From the NCBI GenBank assembly GCA_958296025.1, contig OY282430.1:1612001-1676000 (forward strand): DNA of 64,000 nucleotides, written 5' to 3'. This DNA comes from an uncultured Pseudomonadales bacterium (GTDB lineage: Bacteria; Pseudomonadota; Gammaproteobacteria; Pseudomonadales; Azotimanducaceae). The notes beneath the pieces were generated by a model. The model saw only the letters and a list, made by a program, of their open reading frames with translations. It made no database searches and was not told the origin of the DNA. Of the stretch, positions 50,547-59,461 are shown piece by piece (position 1 is the stretch's first letter; every line of letters begins with the position of its first letter). Position numbers and translations under genes: made by a program.

Positions 50547-51443
50547 ATGAGCGGCGGCAGCTCACAGTTTAAGACGGTTGGCTTAATCGGGCGCCAAGGC
50601 AGCCCTGGCGTTGTTGACAGTCTTGACGCGGTCATCGCCTGCCTGCAGCGATCTGGCGCCGGGATTCTCATGGAGGATCGCACCGTCGCCTTGAATGGGC
50701 AATGGAGCGGTTTGGAGTGCGCGCCGCGCGCGCATCTGGGTGAACGCTGCGACCTGATCATCGTGGTCGGCGGCGACGGCAGCTTGTTGGGAGTGGGGCG
50801 TGACTTGGCTCACGCCCAGGTGCCGGTGCTCGGCATCAATCGTGGCGGCCTCGGCTTTTTGGCCGATATAGCGCCCAAGCGGATTCATGGGCAGCTCAGC
50901 GCCGTCTTGGCCGGCGAGCATCGCGTTGAGGACCACTTTCTTTTGGTGGCCAGCGTACGGCGCCGTGGCGAAGAGATCATGCGCTCCCCGGCCCTGAACG
51001 ACGTGGTGGTCAATCCCGGCAGCATGGCGCGGATGATGGAGTTTTCCCTAGCGGTCGATGGCGACTTCGTTTACGACCAACGCTCCGATGGCCTGATCGT
51101 GGCTTCGCCGACCGGCTCCACCGCCTATGCGCTGTCGGCCGGAGGGCCCATCATGCATCCCTCCCTGGACGCCATCGTCATCGTGCCGATGTATCCGCAC
51201 ACGCTGACTTCAAGGCCCTTGGTGGTGCGGGGCGACTCCAGCATTTGCGTGACCTTGGGGCCGGTGGACCAAGCCCAGGTCAGTTGCGACTCCCAAGTCA
51301 ACTTCGAGCTTGAAAGCGGCGACCGGATCCGCATTGAGAAATACGAGGCGCCCTTGCGCTTGGTTTACACCTTTGGCCACAGCTTCTACGAGTCCTGCCG
51401 CAGCAAGCTCGATTGGGCCACCCGCTTGGGTGGACAGGAATGA
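50547..51443 (+). CDS. nadK: NAD kinase
   Basis: This 298-residue protein has the NAD kinase motifs G75-G-D77-G-S, the ALNDVVVNPGSMARMMEF block and SDGLIVASPTGSTAYALSAGGPI. It phosphorylates NAD to NADP with ATP in the cytoplasm. The length is close to E. coli NadK (292). It reads away from selA and ends 90 bases before the convergent mocA-like gene. No accessory domain is seen. Confidence 0.96.
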   Translation: MSGGSSQFKTVGLIGRQGSPGVVDSLDAVIACLQRSGAGILMEDRTVALNGQWSGLECAPRAHLGERCDLIIVVGGDGSLLGVGRDLAHAQVPVLGINRGGLGFLADIAPKRIHGQLSAVLAGEHRVEDHFLLVASVRRRGEEIMRSPALNDVVVNPGSMARMMEFSLAVDGDFVYDQRSDGLIVASPTGSTAYALSAGGPIMHPSLDAIVIVPMYPHTLTSRPLVVRGDSSICVTLGPVDQAQVSCDSQVNFELESGDRIRIEKYEAPLRLVYTFGHSFYESCRSKLDWATRLGGQE

Positions 51444-51536
51444 ATCGAGGGGCTTGGTCGAGCGGTTTTGACGAACCGCCTAGCCGTCCTTCCTTTTGGG
51501 TATGTGGGCACGACGCCGTGCAGGGCAGCGTCGCCC

Positions 51537-52124
51537 TCAGCGCCCAGCCAAGTGGGTGTCAATGTCTTGCGGGCGGTCTATGTCTTGAATCACGCCGGGG
51601 TCATCGACCGGCACGGACTGTGCCTGAGCCCCGTGGCGGCTGAGCAGCGCCTTGGCGCCGACGTCGCCGGTCAAGCCGCGCAATTGTGCGAAATAGTTCC
51701 GCCCGAACCCCACCGGATGGCCGGGCGCCGCCCTGTAGGTGGGACGCATGATCACGTTTGGGCCGCACAGGGCTTGGCGCAGGGCTTGCAAAGTCCTTCG
51801 CTTGACCCAAGGCATGTCGCCCAAGCCGATGAACACGGCTTGGGCATGGTCGATGGCGACCATGCCGGCGGCTAGCGAATGGCCCATGCCCTTTGCGGCC
51901 TCGGCGGCGAAAACCCTTTGGCAGCCGGCCAGCCCCTCCGACCAGTCCTGATCCTCCGGGCGCAGCACGACGACCAGAGGTTCGAAGAGGCCGCGGTAGC
52001 GGGCCAAGGTGGTTTCCAGGACGGTGCGCCCGTCCGCCAGCCGCCAACGCCGCTTGTCGCTGCCGAAACGCTTGCCGCATCCGCCCGCCAGAATGATGGC
52101 GCCTTGCGCCGGAAGGTCTTTCAA
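51537..52124 (-). CDS. MocA-like molybdenum cofactor nucleotidyltransferase
   Basis: This 195-residue protein of the MobA/GT-A nucleotidyltransferase fold has the signature LAGGCGKRFGSDKRRW near residue 12 and GLGDMPWVKRRTL with the metal-binding Asp. MocA makes molybdopterin cytosine dinucleotide for xanthine-dehydrogenase-type enzymes. Usual MocA forms read LAAGxSxRMGxxK, so GGCGKRFGSDK is a variant. It lies 59 bases downstream of the xdhC-like gene on the same strand, which supports a role in molybdenum-hydroxylase maturation. Confidence 0.8.
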   Translation of the reverse strand: MKDLPAQGAIILAGGCGKRFGSDKRRWRLADGRTVLETTLARYRGLFEPLVVVLRPEDQDWSEGLAGCQRVFAAEAAKGMGHSLAAGMVAIDHAQAVFIGLGDMPWVKRRTLQALRQALCGPNVIMRPTYRAAPGHPVGFGRNYFAQLRGLTGDVGAKALLSRHGAQAQSVPVDDPGVIQDIDRPQDIDTHLAGR

Positions 52125-52183
52125 AGCGCCTTGCAGTTCATGTTGCTTGATTGCGGCTATTCCGCCTCAGGGCGGCGATGGGA

Positions 52184-53197
52184 TCAAGCCGAGCGGCTTG
52201 CTGGGCCGGCGGGTTGGCCGGTCTGCCGGGGTTCGGCGCTGCGCCCCGCCTGCACGGCGATGACCTCGGCCATGACGGCGACGGCGATTTCCGGTGGCGT
52301 TTTGCTGCCGATGGGCAGGCCGATGGGGGCGTGCAGGCGGTTGATTTCGGCCTCGCTCAAGTCCAGCGCGCGCAGGCGCTCCCGGCGCTTGGCGGAGGTG
52401 CGCTTGGAGCCTAGGGCGCCGACGTAGAAGGCGTCGGTCTTAAGCGCCTCCATCAGCCCCATGTCGTCAATGCGCGGATCGTGGGTCAGGGCGACGATGG
52501 CGGAGGAAGGATCGTTGGCGCAGGTGCGCAGGGCGTCATCCGGCATGTCGTTGACCAGCTGAGCGCCGGGCACGTTGAAATCCTGCAGGAGGTTTTGGCG
52601 CGGGTCGCAAACCGTCACTTCGTAGTCCAGCTTCTGCGCCAAGTCCGCCAGGTATTTGGAGACCATGCCGGCGCCGATGATGAACAGGTGGCGGCGCGGG
52701 CCGTAGGTGTGCTCCAAAACTTGCGCCGCTTCATCCCAGCGCAACGGCTCGAAGGCTTCGACATCCCGATGGCTGAAGGCGCCGCTTTGCAGGTCCACCC
52801 GCCGCCGCACCGCCCGCCGTTGCGCCAGGCGCCCCCGCAGGTGCCGGAAGTGCCCCCGCCAAGGCTCGGCGGCCTGCAAGGGCTCCACGACGATGGACAG
52901 ATGGCCGCCGCAGGGCAGGCCGAACTTCTCGGATTCCTCGGCGGTGACTCCGTATTGGAAAAACTGCGCCCGCTCGGCGGCCAGCTGCCCCTTCGTGAGC
53001 TTTTCCAACAGATCGTCCTCCACGCAGCCGCCGGACAGGGAGCCGCTGATGCTGCCGCGCCGGTTGCAGGCCAGCAGCGAGCCTACCGGCCGGGGGGAGG
53101 AGCCCCAAGTCTTGGCCACGGTGGCCAGCCAGCAGGGTTCCCCCGCCTCCAGCCAGGCGGTGACTTGGTTCAGCACTTCATTATCGACGGCGTGCAT
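52184..53197 (-). CDS. XdhC/CoxI-family molybdenum enzyme maturation factor
   Basis: This 337-residue protein has an N-terminal CoxI-like part (LEAGEPCWLATVAKTWGSSPRPVGSLLA, then GSLSGGCVEDDLL) and a C-terminal Rossmann domain (HLFIIGAGMVSKYLADLA, YVGALGSKRTSAKRRERL, IGLPIGSKTPPEIAVAVMAEV). XdhC binds molybdopterin and helps sulfurate and insert it into xanthine dehydrogenase or related hydroxylases. The ATG at 53197 is used; the open frame further upstream overlaps pepN in antisense. The hydroxylase itself is not in the window. Together with the mocA-like gene it forms a two-gene operon divergent from pepN. Confidence 0.88.
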   Translation of the reverse strand: MHAVDNEVLNQVTAWLEAGEPCWLATVAKTWGSSPRPVGSLLACNRRGSISGSLSGGCVEDDLLEKLTKGQLAAERAQFFQYGVTAEESEKFGLPCGGHLSIVVEPLQAAEPWRGHFRHLRGRLAQRRAVRRRVDLQSGAFSHRDVEAFEPLRWDEAAQVLEHTYGPRRHLFIIGAGMVSKYLADLAQKLDYEVTVCDPRQNLLQDFNVPGAQLVNDMPDDALRTCANDPSSAIVALTHDPRIDDMGLMEALKTDAFYVGALGSKRTSAKRRERLRALDLSEAEINRLHAPIGLPIGSKTPPEIAVAVMAEVIAVQAGRSAEPRQTGQPAGPASRSA

Positions 53198-53278
53198 GGA
53201 TACAATGAGGCCTTGACTCTGGCGCAGGACCGAAATTCTATCACCAGCCAGGGGCGCACCGCCCGCAGGAGCAAGCCG

Positions 53279-55930
53279 TTGGCAAAGGACGCCGCAGCCC
53301 ATCCCATTTACCTCAAGGATTACCGCCCGCCGGCCTATCGAACACAGAGCACGGCGCTGGAATTCGACTTGCGGGACGGCCAAACCACCGTCCGCTCGCG
53401 CCTGCGCATCCGCCGCCAGACGGATGCGCAGGCGGACGCTCCCTTGGTCTTGGATGGGCGGGATTTGGAACTGATCTCCATCCATTTGGACGGCCGCCTC
53501 TTAAGCGGCAATCAATACCAAACCGACGCCGAGGCGCTGCAGGTGCATGGGCTGCCGAATGCCTTTGAGCTTGAGATCGTTACCCGCATCAAGCCGGAGG
53601 AGAACACCGCCTTGGAGGGCCTGTACAAGTCCAGCGGCATGTATTGCACCCAATGCGAAGCGCAGGGCTTCCGCAAGATCACCTACTATCAGGACCGGCC
53701 CGACGTGTTGTCCAGGTTCACCACTTCCATCAGCGCGAGCGCCGAGGGCCATCCGGTCATGCTGGCCAACGGCAACCTGATCGCGGACCGAACAGCCGGC
53801 GGACGGCGCACCGTCACCTGGGAGGACCCCTTTCCCAAGCCCTCCTACCTGTTCGCCTTGGTGGCCGGGGATTTGGCCTGCATGGCCGACCACTTCACCA
53901 CCATGAGCGGCCGGCGGGTGCAGCTGCAGATTTACTCGGAACCCCACAACATCGGCCAGTGCGAATACGCCATGGGCGCCCTGAAGCGGGCGATGCGCTG
54001 GGACGAGGACGCGTTTGGCCGGGAGTACGACCTGGACATCTACATGATCGTGGCGGTGGAGGACTTCAACATGGGGGCCATGGAGAACAAGGGCCTCAAC
54101 GTCTTCAACACCAGCTGTGTGCTGGCCTCCCCGGACACCGCGGTCGATGCCGCTTACCAGCGGGTGGAGGGGGTCATCGCCCACGAGTACTTCCACAATT
54201 GGTCCGGCAATCGGGTGACCTGCCGGGATTGGTTCCAACTGAGCCTCAAGGAGGGCTTCACCGTGTTCCGGGATGCGGAGTTCAGTTCCGACATGCACTC
54301 CCGCGCCGTGAAGCGCATTGAGGACGTCTCCCTGCTGCGCACCGTGCAGTTCGCCGAGGACAGCGGCCCCTTGGCCCACTCCGTGCGCCCGGATTCCTAC
54401 ATCGAGATTTCCAACTTCTACACCGCCACGGTCTATGAGAAGGGCGCGGAAGTGGTGGGCATGATGCGCCGTTTGCTCGGCCAGGAAGGCTTCCGCAAGG
54501 GCTGCGACCTGTATTTCCAGCGGCATGACGGGCAGGCCGTCACCATTGAGGACTTCGTGCAAGCGCTGGAGGAGGCCAACAAGATTGACCTTCGCCAGTT
54601 CCGGTTGTGGTACGCCCAGGCCGGCACCCCGACGCTTGCCGTGCAGACGGCTTGGCGGGACGGCGCGTTCCGCATTGACATCCGGCAAAGCTGCCCGCCG
54701 ACGCCAGGGCAGCCGGACAAGCAGCCGATGCACATTCCGGTGCTGATGGGCCTGCTCGGCGCGGACGGGCAGGAATTGGTGGACGCCGACCTAGTCCTGG
54801 AAAGCGACGCACGGACGGAGCGGCGCGGGACCAGCCTGCTGCTGCACCTGCGTGACGCGCAAACCCGCTTGCAGGTGCGCGGTCTTCAACAGGAACCCAA
54901 GCTCAGCTTTCTGCGTGGCTTCTCCGCCCCCGTGCGGGTGCGCTACCCCCGCTCCGCCGAGGCCCTAGCCTTCCTGTCCCGCCACGACAGCGACGGCTTC
55001 GCCCGCTGGGACGCCATGCAAAGCCTGCTGCTGCGGGAGCTGGACAGATTGCGCGACGGCGCCGAGGTCAGCCAGCTGGTGCTGGACCTCTTTGGCGGCC
55101 TGATCGCCGAGGCGCGCAAGGCTGAGGATGCGGAAACCGGCGCCATGTTGCGGGAAATGCTGTCGCCGCCGTCGGAGAGCTACGTGTTCGAGCAAAGCGA
55201 GCACATTGATGTGGAAGGCGTCATCGGCGCCCGCGACCGATTGATCGCCACCCTGGCCCGGGGCCTAGCCGACGCTTGGCGCGATCTCTATGAGGCGATG
55301 GCCGCGCTCGGCCCCTATGCGCCAAGTCCCGTCGGCATGGCTCGCAGGGGCTTGCGCAATCTGTCCCTGAGCTACCTGTCCCGAGCGGAGACCGATGCGG
55401 CGAACGCCCGCCTGGCGGCCCACTTGGAGACCGCCGACAACCTCACCGACCGCCTAGCCGCCCTAAGCGAGATCACCGAAAGCGCCGCCTTCCCTGACCG
55501 GCAGCGGGTTCTGAACGCATTCTACGAGCGCTGGCGCCGCGAAAGCCTAGTGGTGAACCAATGGCTGCAAGTGCAAGCAGCCAGCCGCCGCAGCGATGCG
55601 CAGGCGCTGGGCAAGCTCGAAACCCATCCCGGCTTCGACCCCCGCAACCCCAACAAGCTGCGTGCCCTTTACGGCGCCTTCAGCCAGCGCAACAACCGCA
55701 ACTTTCACGCCGCCGACGGCGCCGGCTACGACTTCCTGGCCAGCCGCCTTGCCGACCTGGACGCCCGCAACCCGCAGGTCGCCGCCCGTCTGCTGACGCC
55801 CCTGACCCGCTGGCGCAAGTTCGACCGCAACCGCCAAACCCTCATGCGTGACGCCTTGGAGCGCATTCGCGCCAAGGAGCAGCTATCCAAGGACGTCTTC
55901 GAGGTGGTGACCAAGGCGCTAGACGGTTAG
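53279..55930 (+). CDS. pepN: Aminopeptidase N
   Basis: This 883-residue M1 metallopeptidase shows the substrate-binding motif G266-A-M-E-N, the zinc site H302-E-Y-F-H306 with E325 in LKEGF, and the catalytic NWSGNR that follows; DUF3458 domains fill the C-terminal half, as in E. coli PepN (870). It releases N-terminal residues from peptides in the cytoplasm. The TTG at 53279 (AKDAAAHPIYLKDYRPPAY) is chosen because GGAG lies eight bases before it and PepN proteins begin this way. An open frame continues upstream but runs antisense to the xdhC-like gene. Confidence 0.94.
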   Translation: MAKDAAAHPIYLKDYRPPAYRTQSTALEFDLRDGQTTVRSRLRIRRQTDAQADAPLVLDGRDLELISIHLDGRLLSGNQYQTDAEALQVHGLPNAFELEIVTRIKPEENTALEGLYKSSGMYCTQCEAQGFRKITYYQDRPDVLSRFTTSISASAEGHPVMLANGNLIADRTAGGRRTVTWEDPFPKPSYLFALVAGDLACMADHFTTMSGRRVQLQIYSEPHNIGQCEYAMGALKRAMRWDEDAFGREYDLDIYMIVAVEDFNMGAMENKGLNVFNTSCVLASPDTAVDAAYQRVEGVIAHEYFHNWSGNRVTCRDWFQLSLKEGFTVFRDAEFSSDMHSRAVKRIEDVSLLRTVQFAEDSGPLAHSVRPDSYIEISNFYTATVYEKGAEVVGMMRRLLGQEGFRKGCDLYFQRHDGQAVTIEDFVQALEEANKIDLRQFRLWYAQAGTPTLAVQTAWRDGAFRIDIRQSCPPTPGQPDKQPMHIPVLMGLLGADGQELVDADLVLESDARTERRGTSLLLHLRDAQTRLQVRGLQQEPKLSFLRGFSAPVRVRYPRSAEALAFLSRHDSDGFARWDAMQSLLLRELDRLRDGAEVSQLVLDLFGGLIAEARKAEDAETGAMLREMLSPPSESYVFEQSEHIDVEGVIGARDRLIATLARGLADAWRDLYEAMAALGPYAPSPVGMARRGLRNLSLSYLSRAETDAANARLAAHLETADNLTDRLAALSEITESAAFPDRQRVLNAFYERWRRESLVVNQWLQVQAASRRSDAQALGKLETHPGFDPRNPNKLRALYGAFSQRNNRNFHAADGAGYDFLASRLADLDARNPQVAARLLTPLTRWRKFDRNRQTLMRDALERIRAKEQLSKDVFEVVTKALDG

Positions 55931-55939
55931 AGTCGCCGC

Positions 55940-57691
55940 TCACGAAGCCTTTGCCGAAGCGCTGGGCGGAAACTCATGCAGTTCCGGCAGGATGGCGGAG
56001 CCTTCCTCCGCGTTTTCCTCAATCAGTGTGCGGGTTAGGCGCAGCAAGGTTTGGCCGTCGATGGCGCTGGTGGAGACGTCCGCGTAAAGGGTCGCGTTTA
56101 GGCGGTCGAGCAATTCCTTGGCTTCGGGTGCGCCTTTAATGCGCACCAAGGTGTCGGGCGGGGAGGTGCGCCAAACGGCACCCAGATACGTCAGCCAAGC
56201 GTTGCGCATGGCTTCGCAGTCCTGTCCTTGGCAAGCCTTGGCGAGGGTCCTGCGGGCTTGGCGGATCTTGGCTTGCTCGGTGGCATCGGCAGGGCGTTGG
56301 CGCGGGCCGGCGGTGCGCCTGCGCAAGACCAACCAGGTGGTTGCCCAACCGACGAAGCCCATAGCGGCCAAAGCCAGCAGCCAGCGGGGGAGGGGTTGCT
56401 TGGCGTTGGGCGGCGCTCCGGCGCCTTGGTCGGGGTTGGCGTCAGGCGGCGCTTCGTTTGCGGCGGCTGGCGGCGGTTCTGGGGCAAGGACTTCGCCGAG
56501 GATGCGCACCCGTCGTTCCGGCAAGGCAGCCTCCCGCACCCGTCCGTTGACGGCATCCCACCAAGTCAGGGACAGGCCGGGCAAAAGGGCCTCGCCGGGT
56601 TTGACGGGAATGATGGAATGGGCCTCTTGACGCACGCCTTGGACGCCGCCCGTGCCTTGGCTGTCCTCCAAGCGCTCCGGCTCCGGGTATTGCTTGAAGA
56701 AGGCCCTCGGCAAATCCAGGTTCAAAGGCGGAATGGACGCCGCCACGTTGCCGACAGCGGTTAGGGTGATGGTTCGCAGCAAGGGTTCGCCCACTTTGAA
56801 GGCGGGGTCCGCCGGGGCCCAGGCTTCGTTGATGGCGACGGCCGCCGCCGGCAGCCAGGGTTGGTCGGCGGGATATTCCGCTGGGATGGGCAGGACCTGC
56901 ACCTCGACTGCCTCGGCGCTTGCGCGGATGCCGGAGCGGCGACCGCCTCCGCCCGGCAGGCGCACAGCGCTCGTCACGGAGACTTCCGGGATGCGCAAGA
57001 CGCCGCTCTGTTCCGGGAACAGGGCGTAGCGCTGCTCCAGAACGCCGTAGGTGGCGCCGTCGCGCACGACATTGCCGATGTTGTTGTCGTCCAGGGGCAC
57101 CACCAAGGCGTTCGCCACCGACGGCGTAGCGGGCAGGTCGTTATAAACCTGCACGCCGGAGGCGTAGAACAGGCGTCGCGTCAACAGCGCTTGCCCCTGC
57201 ACATGCACTGGGTTGGGCGCCACCTCCACCGCGAAGAAGATCATGCGATCGATGGCGTCGCGAACATCCGCGCCCAGAGGGTTGACCTGCAGGCGCAGGG
57301 TTGGGCTGCTTTGGCCATCAATGGTTAGCGCCGGAACTTCCAAGGCGCCCGTTCGTTTGGGCCGCAGCTGCAAACGGTATTCCACCCAGCTCCGCATCTG
57401 CCCGTTGATGATGTTGATCTGGCTGGCGGTGCTGCTGTCCACCACCTCAAAGGCGCCCTGCAAAGGGCCGACATCCAGTTCCTCGGCATTGCCGCTGCCC
57501 TCCACCCGCAGAACCAGTTGGGCAGTGTCCATTTCGTCGATGACCGGAGGGCTGATGGTGGCCTGGATTGCCCCGTTGGCGGCGCTGGCGATCAGCAGGG
57601 CGATGGCGCCGCAAAAACGAAATCCAATTCTAGAATTTCTTCCTAACATATTGAAAGATAATTTATTAACATCAGAGACTCGGGTGAGCAC
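55940..57691 (-). CDS. batD: BatD-family protein
   Basis: This 583-residue protein has a signal peptide (core GAIALLIASAANGA), several beta-rich domains typical of BatD (ISPPVIDEMDTAQLVLRVEG; RRLFYASGVQVYNDLP), and one late membrane helix (about 428-450) with a short cytoplasmic tail. BatD is part of the aerotolerance/MoxR-linked envelope complex. The GTG at 57691, six bases after the previous stop, is used; ATG 57649 lies in an unusual AT-rich patch that includes a 12-bp palindrome. It is the last gene of the six-gene operon. The biochemical role is not known. Confidence 0.85.
   Translation of the reverse strand: MLTRVSDVNKLSFNMLGRNSRIGFRFCGAIALLIASAANGAIQATISPPVIDEMDTAQLVLRVEGSGNAEELDVGPLQGAFEVVDSSTASQINIINGQMRSWVEYRLQLRPKRTGALEVPALTIDGQSSPTLRLQVNPLGADVRDAIDRMIFFAVEVAPNPVHVQGQALLTRRLFYASGVQVYNDLPATPSVANALVVPLDDNNIGNVVRDGATYGVLEQRYALFPEQSGVLRIPEVSVTSAVRLPGGGGRRSGIRASAEAVEVQVLPIPAEYPADQPWLPAAAVAINEAWAPADPAFKVGEPLLRTITLTAVGNVAASIPPLNLDLPRAFFKQYPEPERLEDSQGTGGVQGVRQEAHSIIPVKPGEALLPGLSLTWWDAVNGRVREAALPERRVRILGEVLAPEPPPAAANEAPPDANPDQGAGAPPNAKQPLPRWLLALAAMGFVGWATTWLVLRRRTAGPRQRPADATEQAKIRQARRTLAKACQGQDCEAMRNAWLTYLGAVWRTSPPDTLVRIKGAPEAKELLDRLNATLYADVSTSAIDGQTLLRLTRTLIEENAEEGSAILPELHEFPPSASAKAS
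57626..57637. repeat. 12-bp perfect palindrome in an AT-rich patch at the start of batD
   Basis: AATTCTAGAATT reads the same on both strands. It sits in a roughly 55-base AT-rich stretch (57615-57670) inside GC-rich DNA, over the first codons of batD. It could mark an internal promoter or operator. Confidence 0.4.
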
Positions 57692-57697
57692 TGCGCC

Positions 57698-59461
57698 TCA
57701 CCAGATCTTCTCTTGTTGCCGGTTTCGGTAGTCGCCATTGCGCAGGCGTTGATTGGTCTCGTATTGGAATTTGCGGCGCAGCAAGCCTCCGGGGTCGTCC
57801 GGCACCCGCCGTAACCATTGCTCCAGGGCTTGGGCCTGCTCGTCCCGGCCGCCTTCGTCCTGCTCCGCCTCGGATTGGGCCAAATCGCCAGCCTCCTGGC
57901 CGTGCTCCGGTTGGGCTTCCGCTGCCGCCTGCGCCTCCGGCTGCTGTTCCTCCGCCTGGGCCGCGCCGTCCTGGCCTTGGTCGCCGGGCTGCGGCGCTTG
58001 GCCGGCGGCACCGTCTCCTTGCTCTCCTTGCTCGCCCGAACTTTCCTCACCGCTCTGCTGCTGGGTTTGCTGTTGCTGCAGAAGCTGCTCCACCAACGCC
58101 CTGTTGAAAGCGGCGTCCTCATGTTCCGGCACTGCCGCCAGCGCCTTGTCGTAGGCGGCGATGGCGCCTTCGTAGTCGCCCAGTTGGGCCAAGGCGTTGC
58201 CTAAGTTGTAAAGCTGGGCGGGTCCTGCCGTGCGCTGCCGCCAGTCGGCGGCGGCGCCTTCGTAGTCCTGCCCGCGATATTTGGCGGTGCTGCGCCAGTC
58301 CGGGTCCTCGAACAGCGTCGCGGCCTCGTCTGGGCGTCCTTGCTGTAGCGCCGCATAGCCTTGCTGGTCCGGCCGTAACCAGAGGTCTTCCCATAGCCCA
58401 GCATGGGCGGGAGGTGGCGTCAAGCCCGTCAGCAACCCGGCTGCCAAGCAAAGCGGCAGGCAGGCCAACAGGCCGCGGCGAAAGCCGGCCAGCAGCAGGG
58501 GCAGCAGGGCCAGGGCAGCCCAATGGCCGGCGTCGGCCCAGGCGTCGAACTCCCGTTCCACTTCAATGGTCTCGTCCTCCTTCGGCAGAGGCGTTTGCAG
58601 CAAGTGGTCGATGTCCCCGTCGCCCACCTCAATGCTGCGGTAGCGGCCTCGACACAGCTGGGCGACGGTGGCGAGCCGGTCGGCATCCAAGCGGACCCGC
58701 ACCAGTTCGCCTCGCTGATTGGTGAGATGACGGCCCGGTTGGCCGGCGGCGTCCAAGGGGATGGAGGCGTGGCTTTCGGTGCCGACGCCGAGGATGGACA
58801 GGGGATAGGAGCGCTGGCAGCGGTCGGCCAGATCACGCACCGCGTCTATGGCATCGGTCACCATCAGCAGGCGGCCCTGCTCCAGGCCGGCGTTGGCGAA
58901 CAACTGGAAGGCGAGTTCCAAGGCGCTGCCGGGGTTGCTGCCCAGCACCGGCATCATCGCCGGGTTGAGGGCGGTCAGCAGGTTTTCGATGGTGTTGGTG
59001 TCATCCGTCAGCGGCGCGACGATGTGGCTGTCTCCGGCATAGGCCACCAGCGCCGTGAAGCCTTCCTGCCGGCGGCGCAGAACGTCGCGGATCTTGTGGC
59101 TGGCCCGGACCAGCCGGGAAGGAGACAGATCTTGGGCGTACATGGACAGCGACAGGTCGAACAGGATGACCAGCCCATCGCTTCTTTGCTCCACTGGCTG
59201 CGGCAGGCGGGTCCAGGCGGGACCAGCGAGGCCGACGACGCCCAGCAGCATGGCCAAGGCCAGCAGCCAAGGGGTCCAGCGCCGTCCGGCCTCGCGCCCG
59301 CCTTCCAGCAGCACCGCCAGCAATTCCGGGTCCAAGGCGTCCCGCCAGGGTGAGCCGCGCCAACGGCTGTGCGCCCACAAATAAACCAGCGCCAAGGCCG
59401 GCAGGGCGCCGACCAGCCACCAAGGCCGCAGAAAGTGGAATGGTTGCCAAGCCTCAAGCAT
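57698..59461 (-). CDS. BatB/BatC-type VWA and TPR protein
   Basis: In this 587-residue protein, two membrane helices near the N-terminus precede a von Willebrand A domain with the MIDAS motif D-L-S-L-S (residues about 90-270). After another helix pair (about 300-345) come tetratricopeptide repeats (LYNLGNALAQLGDYEGAIAAYDKALAAVPEHEDAAFNRA), and the tail from about 470 is a Gln/Glu-rich low-complexity stretch. It thus joins BatB and BatC in one chain. The VWA domain should bind partners through a metal ion on the periplasmic or cytoplasmic face. Its start overlaps the batA-like gene by eight bases. Confidence 0.85.
   Translation of the reverse strand: MLEAWQPFHFLRPWWLVGALPALALVYLWAHSRWRGSPWRDALDPELLAVLLEGGREAGRRWTPWLLALAMLLGVVGLAGPAWTRLPQPVEQRSDGLVILFDLSLSMYAQDLSPSRLVRASHKIRDVLRRRQEGFTALVAYAGDSHIVAPLTDDTNTIENLLTALNPAMMPVLGSNPGSALELAFQLFANAGLEQGRLLMVTDAIDAVRDLADRCQRSYPLSILGVGTESHASIPLDAAGQPGRHLTNQRGELVRVRLDADRLATVAQLCRGRYRSIEVGDGDIDHLLQTPLPKEDETIEVEREFDAWADAGHWAALALLPLLLAGFRRGLLACLPLCLAAGLLTGLTPPPAHAGLWEDLWLRPDQQGYAALQQGRPDEAATLFEDPDWRSTAKYRGQDYEGAAADWRQRTAGPAQLYNLGNALAQLGDYEGAIAAYDKALAAVPEHEDAAFNRALVEQLLQQQQTQQQSGEESSGEQGEQGDGAAGQAPQPGDQGQDGAAQAEEQQPEAQAAAEAQPEHGQEAGDLAQSEAEQDEGGRDEQAQALEQWLRRVPDDPGGLLRRKFQYETNQRLRNGDYRNRQQEKIW

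Noticed and set aside
52481-53278. Upstream extension of pepN
   Set aside because: The frame is open but antisense to the xdhC-like gene. PepN homology and a ribosome site begin at TTG 53279.
58403-59353. 316-codon plus-strand frame over the BatB/C gene
   Set aside because: It is a shadow of the VWA gene; Gly/Gln/Ala-rich with no motif.
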